Assembly (NCBI GenBank): GCA_963696405.1
Contig: CAVOJY010000001.1
Coordinates: 1 to 45,838, forward strand
Length of the DNA: 45,838 bases
Source of the DNA: CAVOJY01 sp963696405
GTDB taxonomy: Bacteria > Chloroflexota > Limnocylindria > Limnocylindrales > CSP1-4
Reading direction: 5' to 3'
Part shown: positions 1-7,403 of the stretch, piece by piece
Position numbering within the stretch: the first letter of the stretch is position 1
How the letters are laid out: every line of letters starts with the position of its first letter
Made by a program: the position numbers and the translations under genes
Notes under the pieces: generated by a model
Told to the model about the DNA's origin: nothing
What the model saw: only the letters and a program-made list of their open reading frames with translations
Databases searched by the model: none

Positions 1-65
1 TCACCAACACAGAGCCGAGCCAGAGGCTGAGTTCTCTATTCCGCCGATTGGTCCCTACGCCATTG

Positions 66-572
66 TTAGCCGGTTGCAGCAAAGCCTTCATGAAATACCA
101 CAGTACCGCTGGCTTTGCTTTCAACGAATGGCAATGCAAGAACGTACTCTTGCGGAACGCCGTCAATAACCAAGTCCGGGGGACTTCTGAAGCCGAACCG
201 TTCGTAGTAGCCAGGATCTCCCACGAGCATGCAGCCCTTTGCACCCAATGACTTTAGTGAGGACAGGCCTTCACGCATCAGGGATTTTCCGATACCCTGC
301 TTCTGTAATTCCGGCAAGACAGAGATGGGACCGAGACCGTACCAACCGAGGCTACCATCGGAAATAGTCACAGGCGAGAAAGCTATGTGGCCTACCACCT
401 TTTTCCCAGCAACTGCCACCAACGAGATTGTAAGCGCGTTCGCATCTCGTAGTGCATTAATAATGAACTGTTCCGTGTGGTTACTAATTGGAAGAGTACT
501 AAAAGCTGCTTTCGTGACCTCCGATATCGCTTTTATGTCCGACTTGATCTCATTGCGGATAACGATGTCCAT
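66..572 (-). CDS. GNAT-family N-acetyltransferase (YhbS-like)
   Basis: A 168-residue protein of the GNAT fold that should transfer an acetyl group from acetyl-CoA to an amine; the substrate cannot be told. The acetyl-CoA loop is visible as LQKQGIGKSL around residues 88-97, matching the Q/RxxGxG/A signature, and is preceded by the strand GPISVLPE. The later GDPGYYERFGF segment (about 123-133) is typical of the YhbS subgroup. Length is normal for a single-domain GNAT. It lies 32 bp downstream of the DUF3795 gene on the same strand and may be cotranscribed with it. Confidence 0.85.
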   Translation of the reverse strand: MDIVIRNEIKSDIKAISEVTKAAFSTLPISNHTEQFIINALRDANALTISLVAVAGKKVVGHIAFSPVTISDGSLGWYGLGPISVLPELQKQGIGKSLMREGLSSLKSLGAKGCMLVGDPGYYERFGFRSPPDLVIDGVPQEYVLALPFVESKASGTVVFHEGFAATG

Positions 573-604
573 GGTCCTAACTCACACCTTCCTTTGATCA
601 TTTT

Positions 605-1036
605 CTAGCGCCACGTGTGCTGACAATAAAGACATTGTGGATTGTGAACGCAGAGTATCTCACCGCATTTTGGGCAGCTCCACCTTTCTTTTTCGTTTCT
701 GATGAAATGCCTTATGCCGAATTTTCTAATGTTCTCGAGGTTTTCGATCATGCTCATGCCGTACTTGGTTCTATACCTCTTATCCAAATGGTTCAGCCGG
801 ACGCAAGGATAGCTGTCACAAACAAAGCAGTACTTGGCTTTGGCGCTGCCCATCTTCTCACAGTTCTTGATTTTGCATACGACGCATGATTTCGATTTGA
901 GGCTGTCGTCACCCCGGCAACCTGGGCATGGATTCTTATCTCTTGTGAATGCGCGGCAGAGACGGCAATTCATTCCACAGGGAGCGATTAGCTTCGTGGA
1001 AATTGCGGTTGTCTTTGTTGACCTTTTTGATGTCAT
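605..1036 (-). CDS. DUF3795 cysteine-rich protein
   Basis: A 143-residue protein with 15 or more cysteines. The N-terminal half carries the DUF3795 pattern: APCGMNCRLCRAF, then CPGCRG, then CVVCKIKNC. The C-terminal end has a separate zinc-ribbon-like pair, CPKCGEILC followed by CLYCQ. DUF3795 proteins are common in methanogens and anaerobes and have no established function; metal or Fe-S binding is inferred from the cysteines. An AT-rich stretch about 30-40 bases upstream of the ATG could hold an archaeal TATA box. No membrane segment is seen. Confidence 0.8.
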   Translation of the reverse strand: MTSKRSTKTTAISTKLIAPCGMNCRLCRAFTRDKNPCPGCRGDDSLKSKSCVVCKIKNCEKMGSAKAKYCFVCDSYPCVRLNHLDKRYRTKYGMSMIENLENIRKFGIRHFIRNEKERWSCPKCGEILCVHNPQCLYCQHTWR

Positions 1037-1201
1037 GATAAGATCCGGCAGAAGCTATGTGGGGATTTATTACTTAAGCCCAACGACCAAGATCAGCGGC
1101 GACGTCTTCTCCAAAAAGGAATGGATCTAGAAATCCTTATATATGAATAAATTGATTTGATTTCCGTGTTGAATTAAGAATCGCCATGGTAGGCTGTGCT
1201 G

Positions 1202-1670
1202 ATGCTAGATAAGGAACTGCCAATGATTTCCTGCAAAAGATTGCCCCTTCCTCTGCCAGGAGAAGAGAAAGACTCCTGCCAAGACAATAGCGCTTGCTGC
1301 GAGAGCAGAAAATACTCTTGTCCGATTTTATGGAGATAGAAGCATAGCCAGAGAGCGATGTCTCCAGGTATGCACTCAAGTAAAAAAGATAGACGAAGAG
1401 GAACTAACTGCCGAGATAAAGGTCTTTAAGGCCGTAGCGGATGCGACCCGCCTTAAGATTCTCAAACTTCTGAGCGGAGGAGAACTTTGCATTTGTGAGA
1501 TAATGCTGGCTCTGAAAAGACCGCAGTCCTCCATATCCCATAATCTCTCCATACTTGAAGACGCTGGCCTCGTAAAAGAGAGAAAAGAGGGAAAATGGTG
1601 TCGCTACAGGATCTCGGATGGGGCAGTTATTGATATGCTCAGCTTAGCCGGACGGTTTAAGAGAAAATGA
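1202..1670 (+). CDS. ArsR-family transcriptional repressor, start unresolved, probable frameshift
   Basis: The C-terminal 95 residues, read in the frame ending at TGA 1668-1670, are a clear ArsR winged helix: FKAVADATRLKILKLLSG, then the metal-sensing helix ELCICEIM, then the recognition region RPQSSISHNLSILEDAGL and the wing KEGKWCRYRIS. That frame is open from about 1227 but has no ATG, GTG or TTG near the domain. A second frame starting at ATG 1202 encodes a cysteine-rich peptide (SCQDNSACCESRKYSC) and stops at 1337-1339. Joining the two by one base near 1325-1340 would give a complete regulator with a Cys-rich N-terminus. The domain call is firm; the start and the join are inference. Confidence 0.6.
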
Positions 1671-1689
1671 TTTTTGATTTGCGAATGGG

Positions 1690-2496
1690 GTGGACAAAAT
1701 GGTTGGAGGACAGGCAGACGTTAAGCTCGTGAGCAATGCCATGGCCAACGCCACGAGAAGGAAGATCATGGCCATGCTGGTTGAGAAAGAGAGAACTAGA
1801 GTTGAGGTCGAGCAGGCGGCGGGAGCCAGCATGCTGGACTACCACCTGCAAATGCTGCAGCAGGCAGGACTTGCCGATATCAAGGAGGACGTAATCGTCC
1901 TGACCGAATTCGGAAAGAACTTCATGGAGACCAAGACCGAGAAGCCGGCCGAGGCCAGGAAGGACCTTTCCGGGACCGCGCCCCTGCAGATAACTGAGGT
2001 CCGGCAGCTATTGCCCTGCATTGCCGATGTCTCCAAGTTTCGCATCATCGCCCGGCTGGAGCCGAATTTGGGCGGGGCCCTGAAGCTGCTGGAGCCTATC
2101 TTTCCCAGGGGCAGATACTCGGAGAGGATCGGAGCCCTCATCATTCAGAAGGGCAATGTCCTCATCACCCTCTACTCTACAGGCAACGTGACCATGACCA
2201 TGATCAGCAGCGAGGCCGAAGCCCGGGCAGTTTTAGAAAGCCTGAAAGAGACCATCAATAAGGCCATCGCCAGCGGCGTAACTCCCGTTCCCAGGGAAAA
2301 GGTCAAAGTGGATCACGCCGAGGTCTACAAATATCTGCCCAAGACCGACTGCAAGATCTGTGGAGAGCAGAGCTGCTACGCCTTTGCCATCCGGCTGGTA
2401 GGAGGAGAGACAGCTTTAGAGAAGTGCACGCCTCTTCTAGAGCCCAAATTCGCCACAAGCCTGGAGACGCTGCGAGCCCTACGAGAGTATTTGTGA
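1690..2496 (+). CDS. Winged-helix DNA-binding protein with C-terminal Fe-S domain
   Basis: A 268-residue protein with two recognisable parts. Residues about 10-80 form an ArsR-like winged helix (NAMANATRRKIMAML, then MLDYHLQMLQQAGL). Residues about 213-250 match the small four-cysteine Fe-S domain seen in CdhD/RnfB-type proteins: Cys221, Cys224, Cys229 and Cys246 in DCKICGEQSCYAFA...EKC. The middle (about 100-200) resembles a small alpha/beta sensor region and is not recognised. The start is GTG at 1690, with an alternative ATG at 1699. It begins 20 bp after the ArsR gene and is followed by the DsrE-like gene, suggesting a redox-responsive regulatory unit; the target is unknown. Confidence 0.75.
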   Translation: MDKMVGGQADVKLVSNAMANATRRKIMAMLVEKERTRVEVEQAAGASMLDYHLQMLQQAGLADIKEDVIVLTEFGKNFMETKTEKPAEARKDLSGTAPLQITEVRQLLPCIADVSKFRIIARLEPNLGGALKLLEPIFPRGRYSERIGALIIQKGNVLITLYSTGNVTMTMISSEAEARAVLESLKETINKAIASGVTPVPREKVKVDHAEVYKYLPKTDCKICGEQSCYAFAIRLVGGETALEKCTPLLEPKFATSLETLRALREYL

Positions 2497-2553
2497 ACCG
2501 TATGTCGTGAGATATAGTAGTATGAGCAGTATGAGAAATATGAGGACTGGCAG

Positions 2554-2925
2554 ATGGGCACACTGACCATTATCCTGACGGACGGGCCTTACATCTCCCA
2601 GTATGCGGAGATGGCCTACAAGATTGCCAAAGCGGCCCTGAAAACGAAAGCGCACAGGGTAAATATCTTCCTCTACCTGGATGCGGTTCATATCCCCAAA
2701 GCCGGCCAGAATCCCGCCTTTTTTGCCAACGCTGGAGAGCTCTTTGCCGATCTGGCCCGGCTGGGGGCAAAGGTGGAGGCCTGTCCCAGGTGCGCTACAG
2801 CGCGGGGCTATGCGCCCGAGGATGGAACAAGCGAGGACTATGTAGAGGGGATCAAGATCACCAGCCTCTACCGCCTGGCGGAGATGCTGGAGGAGAGCGA
2901 CAGGGTGGTGGCTCTAACGAGATGA
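2554..2925 (+). CDS. DsrE/TusD-like sulfur-relay family protein
   Basis: A 123-residue protein of the DsrE/DsrF fold: an N-terminal strand LTIILTDGPY, helix YAEMAYKIAKAAL, strand VNIFLYLDAVH, and a conserved cysteine pair ACPRCATARGY near residues 78-88, where DsrE/TusD proteins carry their sulfur-accepting Cys. Family members move persulfide sulfur between proteins or act in thiol redox chemistry. It lies 57 bp after the winged-helix/Fe-S regulator on the same strand, so cotranscription is likely. The specific partner cannot be told from the sequence. Confidence 0.75.
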   Translation: MGTLTIILTDGPYISQYAEMAYKIAKAALKTKAHRVNIFLYLDAVHIPKAGQNPAFFANAGELFADLARLGAKVEACPRCATARGYAPEDGTSEDYVEGIKITSLYRLAEMLEESDRVVALTR

Positions 2926-3054
2926 AGCAAACAAAATAGTGCACCCTGCGCAAGCATAAAGAGGAGTTATTTTAATATTAATTTAGTGCTTTTAAGTGAA
3001 TAAATACAGAACACAGATAGATGGGTGTGGGAAAAAAGGATTTACTGTAAATTC

Positions 3055-3270
3055 TTATTTCTTCTTCTCCGGGACATCAGTTGATACTGTTTTTATGGCA
3101 GCCTTGATCTTCTTTTCAGTATCCGCAGAAATTTCCTTCAAGCCGTGTGCTTCAGCAGCGTGAGTCTTTGCGAGCTTCATGACCTCAGCTTCAGTCTTTG
3201 CGCGTACCTGGAAGCCGCACGCCATACCAACATCGCTACAAGACAGTTGCTTATACTCTTCTGTTACCAT
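3055..3270 (-). CDS. DUF1059 small protein
   Basis: A 71-residue protein with the DUF1059 pattern: two cysteines in QLSCSDVGMACGFQVRA, then TEAEVMKLAKTHAAEAHG, where a His-Gly pair ends the domain. The C-terminus is lysine-rich (KIKAAIKT...PEKKK). DUF1059 proteins are short, predicted soluble proteins found in archaea and bacteria with no known function. The length is typical. It is the last gene of a minus-strand stretch and stops at TAA 3055. Confidence 0.8.
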   Translation of the reverse strand: MVTEEYKQLSCSDVGMACGFQVRAKTEAEVMKLAKTHAAEAHGLKEISADTEKKIKAAIKTVSTDVPEKKK

Positions 3271-3277
3271 AGTTACT

Positions 3278-3652
3278 CTAATAGGATGCCATTGAATAAA
3301 AAGCTTTTGGTATCAAGATATTAAAGTTCATTAAGCTATGCACATACAAATTCAATAAATAAAAGAACATACTCAAAATTATCGCACTCCTTAAAGTAAT
3401 AAGTTTAATTTTATAAATTTTTGGGACGGACCTATTTCTGGCCCACTTAAATTCCGGATCTTTGATATTATTAAAATTCTTGATGATAACTGCTGCGTCT
3501 TTCCTATTCAGATTAGCGTCCATCATCTTCTCGCACACACAACGCAGTGCCTCTTTTTCCTTCTTCAGGGCATCGCTATCGCCGGGTTCAGGAACCAGTC
3601 CAGAACTCTCGAAAAGGTGCTCCTTCTCGTCCATATGTTGGTCATACCCCAT
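3278..3652 (-). CDS. Hypothetical protein, doubtful C-terminus
   Basis: A 124-residue open frame whose first half looks like real protein: charged, with the helix-like segment DALKKEKEALRCVCEKMM and then NLNRKDAAVIIKNF. The second half becomes hydrophobic and AT-driven (IILSMFFYLLNLYVHSLM) and may be read-through of non-coding DNA or a membrane anchor. No family was recognised. It sits 8 bp upstream of the DUF1059 gene on the same strand, which gives some support for its being a gene. Confidence 0.35.
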   Translation of the reverse strand: MGYDQHMDEKEHLFESSGLVPEPGDSDALKKEKEALRCVCEKMMDANLNRKDAAVIIKNFNNIKDPEFKWARNRSVPKIYKIKLITLRSAIILSMFFYLLNLYVHSLMNFNILIPKAFYSMASY

Positions 3653-3816
3653 TTTCCGAACATCTCTGAAACATTATCAAAAGACCTTGATCAAAGATCT
3701 CTGGAAGCTTGCAACCTTCTATCTGCTGCATAAATTGTTCTGTCTTTATATTTTTTTATAAATATATTAATTTATAAAATTTAGTACATTATCTTAAAGT
3801 ATAAAGAGATTTGATA

Positions 3817-3985
3817 GAGGGTGTCGGTTTAGTCCTTTGTCTTTCATCTTTCGGAGTAAAAATTTGGAAAATTTTCCAATATGGATCAAATTCGCCGTAA
3901 TTCTCCTCAATATTATTGAAATTTACTCAATTTTTAGCTCACATTTGATTCCGGCAGCGTTGTTATATACTTTTCCGACACCCTC
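3817..3985. mobile_element. MITE-like element with 11-bp inverted ends and 5-bp target duplication
   Basis: The ends are perfect inverted repeats: GAGGGTGTCGG at 3817-3827 and CCGACACCCTC at 3975-3985. They are flanked by an identical 5-bp direct repeat, TGATA, at 3812-3816 and 3986-3990, as expected for a target-site duplication. The 169-bp interior is AT-rich and holds no open frame, so the element would be non-autonomous and need a transposase encoded elsewhere. It lies in AT-rich DNA immediately downstream of the PGF-CTERM gene. The parent IS family is not identified; a 5-bp duplication argues against the nearby IS630, which duplicates TA. Confidence 0.65.
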
Positions 3986-3995
3986 TGATATATTC

Positions 3996-4418
3996 TTAGC
4001 ATCTTCTCCTCAAAGCTATGAAGGTCATAGCAAGAATACCTGCCACGGCAAAGGTAGCCTCGAAGCCAGGAGTTGTGCTAGTCGCAGTTGCAGTGGTTGT
4101 GCTTGTAGGCTCGGTCGCAGGAGTTGTGCTGGTCGTAGTCGTTGATTTAGTCGTGCTTGTAGGCTCGGTTGCAGTAGTTATGCGAGTCTTAGTCGTTGAT
4201 TTGGTAGCATCAGGGCTTGGATTTGAGCTAGTCGCAGTTGTAGTTGATTTAGTTACATCTGCTGGTAGGGGGTTGGGCTGATTGAGCCACCCTACCATTT
4301 CATCCCTCCCTTGATCTGTTCCGCGGGCACTTTCACCTAGTGGGTCTGACTGTGCGTATGCCTGAAACGAAAGGCAGACAAACACCGTCATACACAATAA
4401 AATTTTGCCATAATCCAT
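3996..4418 (-). CDS. Secreted Thr-rich PGF-CTERM surface protein
   Basis: A 140-residue small surface protein. Residues 1-22 are a Sec signal peptide (ILLCMTVFVCLSFQAYAQS). Residues about 55-115 are a low-complexity Thr/Ser stretch built from repeats such as EPTSTTKSTTTT, typical of O-glycosylated archaeal surface stalks. The C-terminus has the PGF-CTERM sorting tail: TPGFEATFAVAGILAMTF followed by a basic RRR. In archaea that signal is cut by archaeosortase A and replaced with a lipid anchor. With so little globular sequence it may be a spacer or a degenerate S-layer-associated protein. The MITE duplication ends 6 bp past its stop codon. Confidence 0.8.
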   Translation of the reverse strand: MDYGKILLCMTVFVCLSFQAYAQSDPLGESARGTDQGRDEMVGWLNQPNPLPADVTKSTTTATSSNPSPDATKSTTKTRITTATEPTSTTKSTTTTSTTPATEPTSTTTATATSTTPGFEATFAVAGILAMTFIALRRRC

Positions 4419-4567
4419 TTCATCACCTATATTGATCTGATTGGATTTCTCAGATTTCTAATCTCATCCTTTTGCAGGCATGAAAGCACTTAAGACCTTA
4501 GTCCATGGCGTTGCTCATCAGGAAATATCTGTAGCCTACGTTATGCACTTTGGGGACCTGTAATCTT

Positions 4568-5687
4568 GACTTTATAGTTAATTGCATAAGTTTTTATAAT
4601 TAGAATTATTTGATATAAATCTCCTTATCCAATAATCCGCATAGCTTTTGAGTTTTGCAAAGCTGCAATAAGATTCCGTGATAATACGCCTCATTTCCGC
4701 CAGATCTGGGACAAACGATACAGATAATACCCTTTTTATAGATTTCCAAATAAATTCAATTGGATTCAAATCCGGAGAATATCGAGGGAGATATACAAAA
4801 TATATATCAAGTTCTTTGGCTTTTTGCTTCACAATTTTGCTCTTATGCGAGGAGAAATTATCTATAATACCCACAATTGCCTTGTATGCATTATTTGAAA
4901 TCTTTATATCGTTTAAGAATCCTGCGATTGATGGTGCTTTTGAATCATCAAGGAACTTACTTACGCTATTGCCTTTTATTGCATAAAATCCAATTGTATT
5001 CGTATTAAATTTTGTTGTGTTTTTTATAGATCGCACTTTTTCAAAACTCCAAACCTTTACAGTGTTGGCAGTATTCTGGGGCCTAGCTTCGTCGATAAAA
5101 CCGAGTGCAATTTCCTCTTCCTTAATTCCTTTCTCTTTTAGCAGAGAAAATACAAGATTCAATTGATTATCAAGTATTTCTTCTGCATTTGCGGGCCTTC
5201 TGAAGTCCATCGGATAGGGCTTTGAAAAAAGCATTTCAAATTTATTTCTTAAAATCTTTATAACTTGATCTTCGGATAAATCTACGCCGAAATGCGTTTT
5301 TATTTCGTTAACAACCTCTTTTGTAGTCCAATGATTCTTACCGTTTAGAATTTCTTTGAGTTTCATCATATCATCTTTATTGAGCCTCGGCGGTCTTCCT
5401 GTTCTTGTCTCTTTATCTATCAGGGCTTCATATCCGCCACCATTCCATTTGCGGATCCAAACATAGCCAGTCGATAAACTCAGCCCGCAAATCTCGCTTG
5501 CCTTTTCATAGCTTATATCATGATTTGCCATTGCATTGAGAAATATCAATCTGGACTTGACAGCTCATCTATTTCCTCGGCAGTCTCCTTTATAGCTCGT
5601 CGGGATTCTGTATCTTTACAATATCCCCCTTCATACGATTTATTTAGTTTGATCTATTATATCTATTTTGTCGTAGAACTATAAGTT
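4568..5687 (-). mobile_element. IS630-family insertion sequence (approximate ends)
   Basis: About 1.1 kb, the usual size of IS630 elements, covering the transposase gene. A candidate pair of imperfect terminal repeats shares the core TTATAGTT/AACTATAA: GACTTTATAGTT near 4568-4579 and AACTATAAGT at 5678-5687. The core is only 8-10 bp and the expected TA target duplication was not fixed with certainty, so the boundaries are estimates. Confidence 0.45.
4578..5549 (-). CDS. IS630-family transposase
   Basis: A 323-residue DDE transposase. The N-terminal helix-turn-helix is ASEICGLSLSTGYVWIRKW with a second DNA-binding segment around TRTGRPPRLN. The catalytic DDE core is seen as GFIDEA (first Asp), GIIDNFSSH (second Asp) and RYSPDLNPIEFIWK (Glu), all hallmarks of IS630/Tc1-mariner enzymes. 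The open frame starts at a TTG (5549). Just upstream, to about 5640, the next frame encodes a fitting N-terminus (SRRAIKETAEEIDELSSPD) that would join at LIFLNAMAN by a one-base shift. The gene is therefore probably frameshifted near 5550-5555. Confidence 0.85.
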   Translation of the reverse strand: MIFLNAMANHDISYEKASEICGLSLSTGYVWIRKWNGGGYEALIDKETRTGRPPRLNKDDMMKLKEILNGKNHWTTKEVVNEIKTHFGVDLSEDQVIKILRNKFEMLFSKPYPMDFRRPANAEEILDNQLNLVFSLLKEKGIKEEEIALGFIDEARPQNTANTVKVWSFEKVRSIKNTTKFNTNTIGFYAIKGNSVSKFLDDSKAPSIAGFLNDIKISNNAYKAIVGIIDNFSSHKSKIVKQKAKELDIYFVYLPRYSPDLNPIEFIWKSIKRVLSVSFVPDLAEMRRIITESYCSFAKLKSYADYWIRRFISNNSNYKNLCN

Positions 5688-5771
5688 TCATGCTCTTTCA
5701 TGATATGTGTCTGTAAGACTATTTGGCTGTTTCTCATCGCTTCTTTATCCATCATTTCTTATCTCAGACCA

Positions 5772-6055
5772 TCAGCCCAGACTACCCATTTTTACGTACG
5801 GTGCAATATAAGGGCTCAGGGAGTCAGGCGTGACCAGCTCCACTTTCCTAGCAAAGTGGTCTTCGAGAAGAATGATAGTTTCATGAAGTTATCGAAGGTC
5901 GGCTCTTCAAATTCCACCATCATATCTACATCACTGGTATCTTTTTCATCCCCACGAGCAAAGGAGCCGAACGGGCCGATCCTTTTAATGTGAAATCTCT
6001 TTTTATCTCGTGCTCATTTCGTCTCAAGATATCAATGATTTCATAATTGGGTCCT
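5772..6055 (-). pseudogene. MNT-type nucleotidyltransferase, broken by two frameshifts
   Basis: Translating the minus strand in three successive frames gives a classic minimal nucleotidyltransferase: YEIIDILRRNEHEIKRDF, then (shift near 5990) IKRIGPFGSFARGDEKDTSD and VDMMVEFEEPTFDNFMKL, then (shift near 5870) LEDHFARKVELVTPDSLSP. The GSFARGDxxxxSDVD motif carries the nucleotide-binding GS and catalytic Asp residues. MNT proteins usually pair with a HEPN partner as a toxin-antitoxin system; no HEPN gene is seen here. Both breaks are consistent with single missing or extra bases, so it may be a sequencing problem rather than a dead gene. Confidence 0.65.
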
Positions 6056-6251
6056 GTAAGAATCTGAACAAAGATTAAAAATCTGCCTCTTATGGCTTCA
6101 AAATTTTGAGCCGGATATTTTTCGGCTAATAGGAGAAAGCTCCGGTGCCTGAATGCAAGAGTTTGCGGTTACTACTCATCATTGTTCAAAAAAGAAAAGA
6201 TCAAGAAATCAAGAACCTAAAAGCGAAAAAGAAGAAAAAAAAGAGCCGGCT

Positions 6252-6655
6252 TCAGGCCGTCTTCATCCTGGCCGCTTCCTCCAGCCCCAGCTCTTTTATG
6301 GACTCTTCTCTCATTTTGAACTTCTGGATCTTGCCGCTCACTGTCATGGGTAGTTGTCCACGAACTTGATGTACCTGGGAACCTTGAAGTGCGCGATCCT
6401 TCCCTTGCAAAAAGCCTTGATCTCCTCCGCACTGGCCGAGGCGCCCTTCTTGAGCTTGATCCAGGCCATGATCTCCTCGCCGTACTTCTTGTCCGGCACA
6501 CCAATGACCTGCACATCGCTTATGGCCGGATGAGTGTAGAGAAACTCCTGAATCTCCCGAGGGTAGATATTCTCCCCGCCCCGGATGACCATGTCCTTGA
6601 GCCGGCCTGTAATTTTGCAGTAGTCCTCATCGTCCAGAGTGCCCAGGTCGCCGGG
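6252..6655 (-). pseudogene. AMP-forming acyl-CoA synthetase, C-terminal part only, frameshifted
   Basis: This is the last ~130 residues of an ANL-superfamily ligase, which activates a fatty or organic acid with ATP and CoA. Visible are the A7 motif GDLGTLDDEDYCKITGRLKD, the A8 hinge RGGENIYPREIQEF, and, after a one-base shift at about 6346-6350, the A10 motif PMTVSGKIQKF with the catalytic lysine, ending REESIKELGLEEAARMKTA. In the first frame the stop TGA falls directly after DNYP, one base before the natural continuation. The ~400 N-terminal residues are absent: matching sequence ends at the GDLG motif near 6650, where base composition changes abruptly. Confidence 0.8.
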
Positions 6656-6662
6656 TGCTGGT
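6645..6662. other. Probable assembly junction between archaeal and high-GC bacterial DNA
   Basis: To the left the minus strand still encodes the synthetase A7 motif (GDLG), but the expected preceding His-Thr is already lost. To the right the sequence turns sharply GC-rich and leads, within 100 bp, into a bacterial-style operon on the plus strand. Gene repertoire, codon use and base composition all change here and nowhere else in the window. No repeat, tRNA or integrase is seen at the point that would suggest a natural insertion. Confidence 0.75.
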
Positions 6663-6761
6663 GGGGGGTGAACCCGGCACCGGCGCCCGGGCGAGCAGAG
6701 AGCACACCGAGCCGGGCAACCCCGTCCCCGGCACGGGCAACGGAACGGAAAGGAATCCGGC

Positions 6762-7403
6762 ATGAGCGAGTACAGCGGGATGCGGGTCGAGACGTCGCCC
6801 GGCCGGGCCTCGGTATCGCGGGTCACCCGCGAGGCGGAGGTCCGTGTTGCGGTGGAGCGCGGCGATCGCCGAGAGCCGTCGCTCGACACCGGCCTCGGCT
6901 TCTTCAATCACATGCTCGAGATGGTGGCCTGGCATGCCGGCCTCAACCTCGACGTGACGTTCCGACAGAAGACGTTCCCGCTTGCGCACGTCGTGTGCGA
7001 GGACATCGGGTTGGCGCTCGGTATGGCCTGCGCCGCCCTGCTGCGCGAGGCGATCCCCGAGGGGATCGAGGGGGTTGGAAGTGCCTGGATGCCGATGGAC
7101 GAGGCGCTCGCGTTCTCCGCGGTCTCGTTCGAGGGGCGCTCGAACCACGTCGTGCGCCGGACGGCGCCCGGCTCGCGCCTCGAGCGGGTCGAGGACATCG
7201 CCACGGCCGACATGGTGGCGTTCTTCGAGGGCTTCGCCCAGGGCGGCAGGTGCACCGTCCAGTTAGAGCTCACCCACGGTGAGGACCCGCATCACAGCTG
7301 GGAGGCGGCCTGCCGCGCCTTCGGGGTCGCGCTGCGCACGTGCTTCCGGCCGTTTCCCTTCCGCGCCGGGCTGACGGTCGGCGTGAAGGGCACACTCGAC
7401 TGA
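6762..7403 (+). CDS. HisB-like dehydratase (imidazoleglycerol-phosphate dehydratase family), altered metal site
   Basis: A 213-residue protein that aligns over its full length with IGP dehydratase: LDTGLGFFNHMLEMVAWHAG, HVVCEDIGLALG, MDEALAFSAVSFEGR and HHSWEAACRAFGVALR. Authentic HisB binds two Mn ions through HHxxE repeats. Here the second repeat is intact (His177, His178, Glu181), but the first, normally HHTxED, reads HVVCED, so its second His is Val77. The usual Asp before His50 is Asn49. It heads a cassette whose genes overlap by 1-4 bp (SDR, HisD-like). Either it is a divergent histidine enzyme or, more likely, a dehydratase for another polyol-phosphate-like substrate. The ATG has a purine-rich AAAGGA upstream. 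Confidence 0.7.
   Translation: MSEYSGMRVETSPGRASVSRVTREAEVRVAVERGDRREPSLDTGLGFFNHMLEMVAWHAGLNLDVTFRQKTFPLAHVVCEDIGLALGMACAALLREAIPEGIEGVGSAWMPMDEALAFSAVSFEGRSNHVVRRTAPGSRLERVEDIATADMVAFFEGFAQGGRCTVQLELTHGEDPHHSWEAACRAFGVALRTCFRPFPFRAGLTVGVKGTLD

Noticed and set aside
1137..1379. 80-codon minus-strand open frame upstream of the ArsR gene
   Set aside because: It overlaps, antisense, the Cys-rich and ArsR-leading frames, has no recognised family and looks like chance coding.
3817..3985. Inverted repeat as a transcription terminator
   Set aside because: The arms are about 150 bp apart and flanked by an exact 5-bp direct repeat, which fits a mobile element better.
1..6650. Archaeal block as a natural horizontally acquired island
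   Set aside because: There is no integrase, flanking repeat or tRNA at the junction, and the edge cuts a gene; an assembly chimera is simpler.
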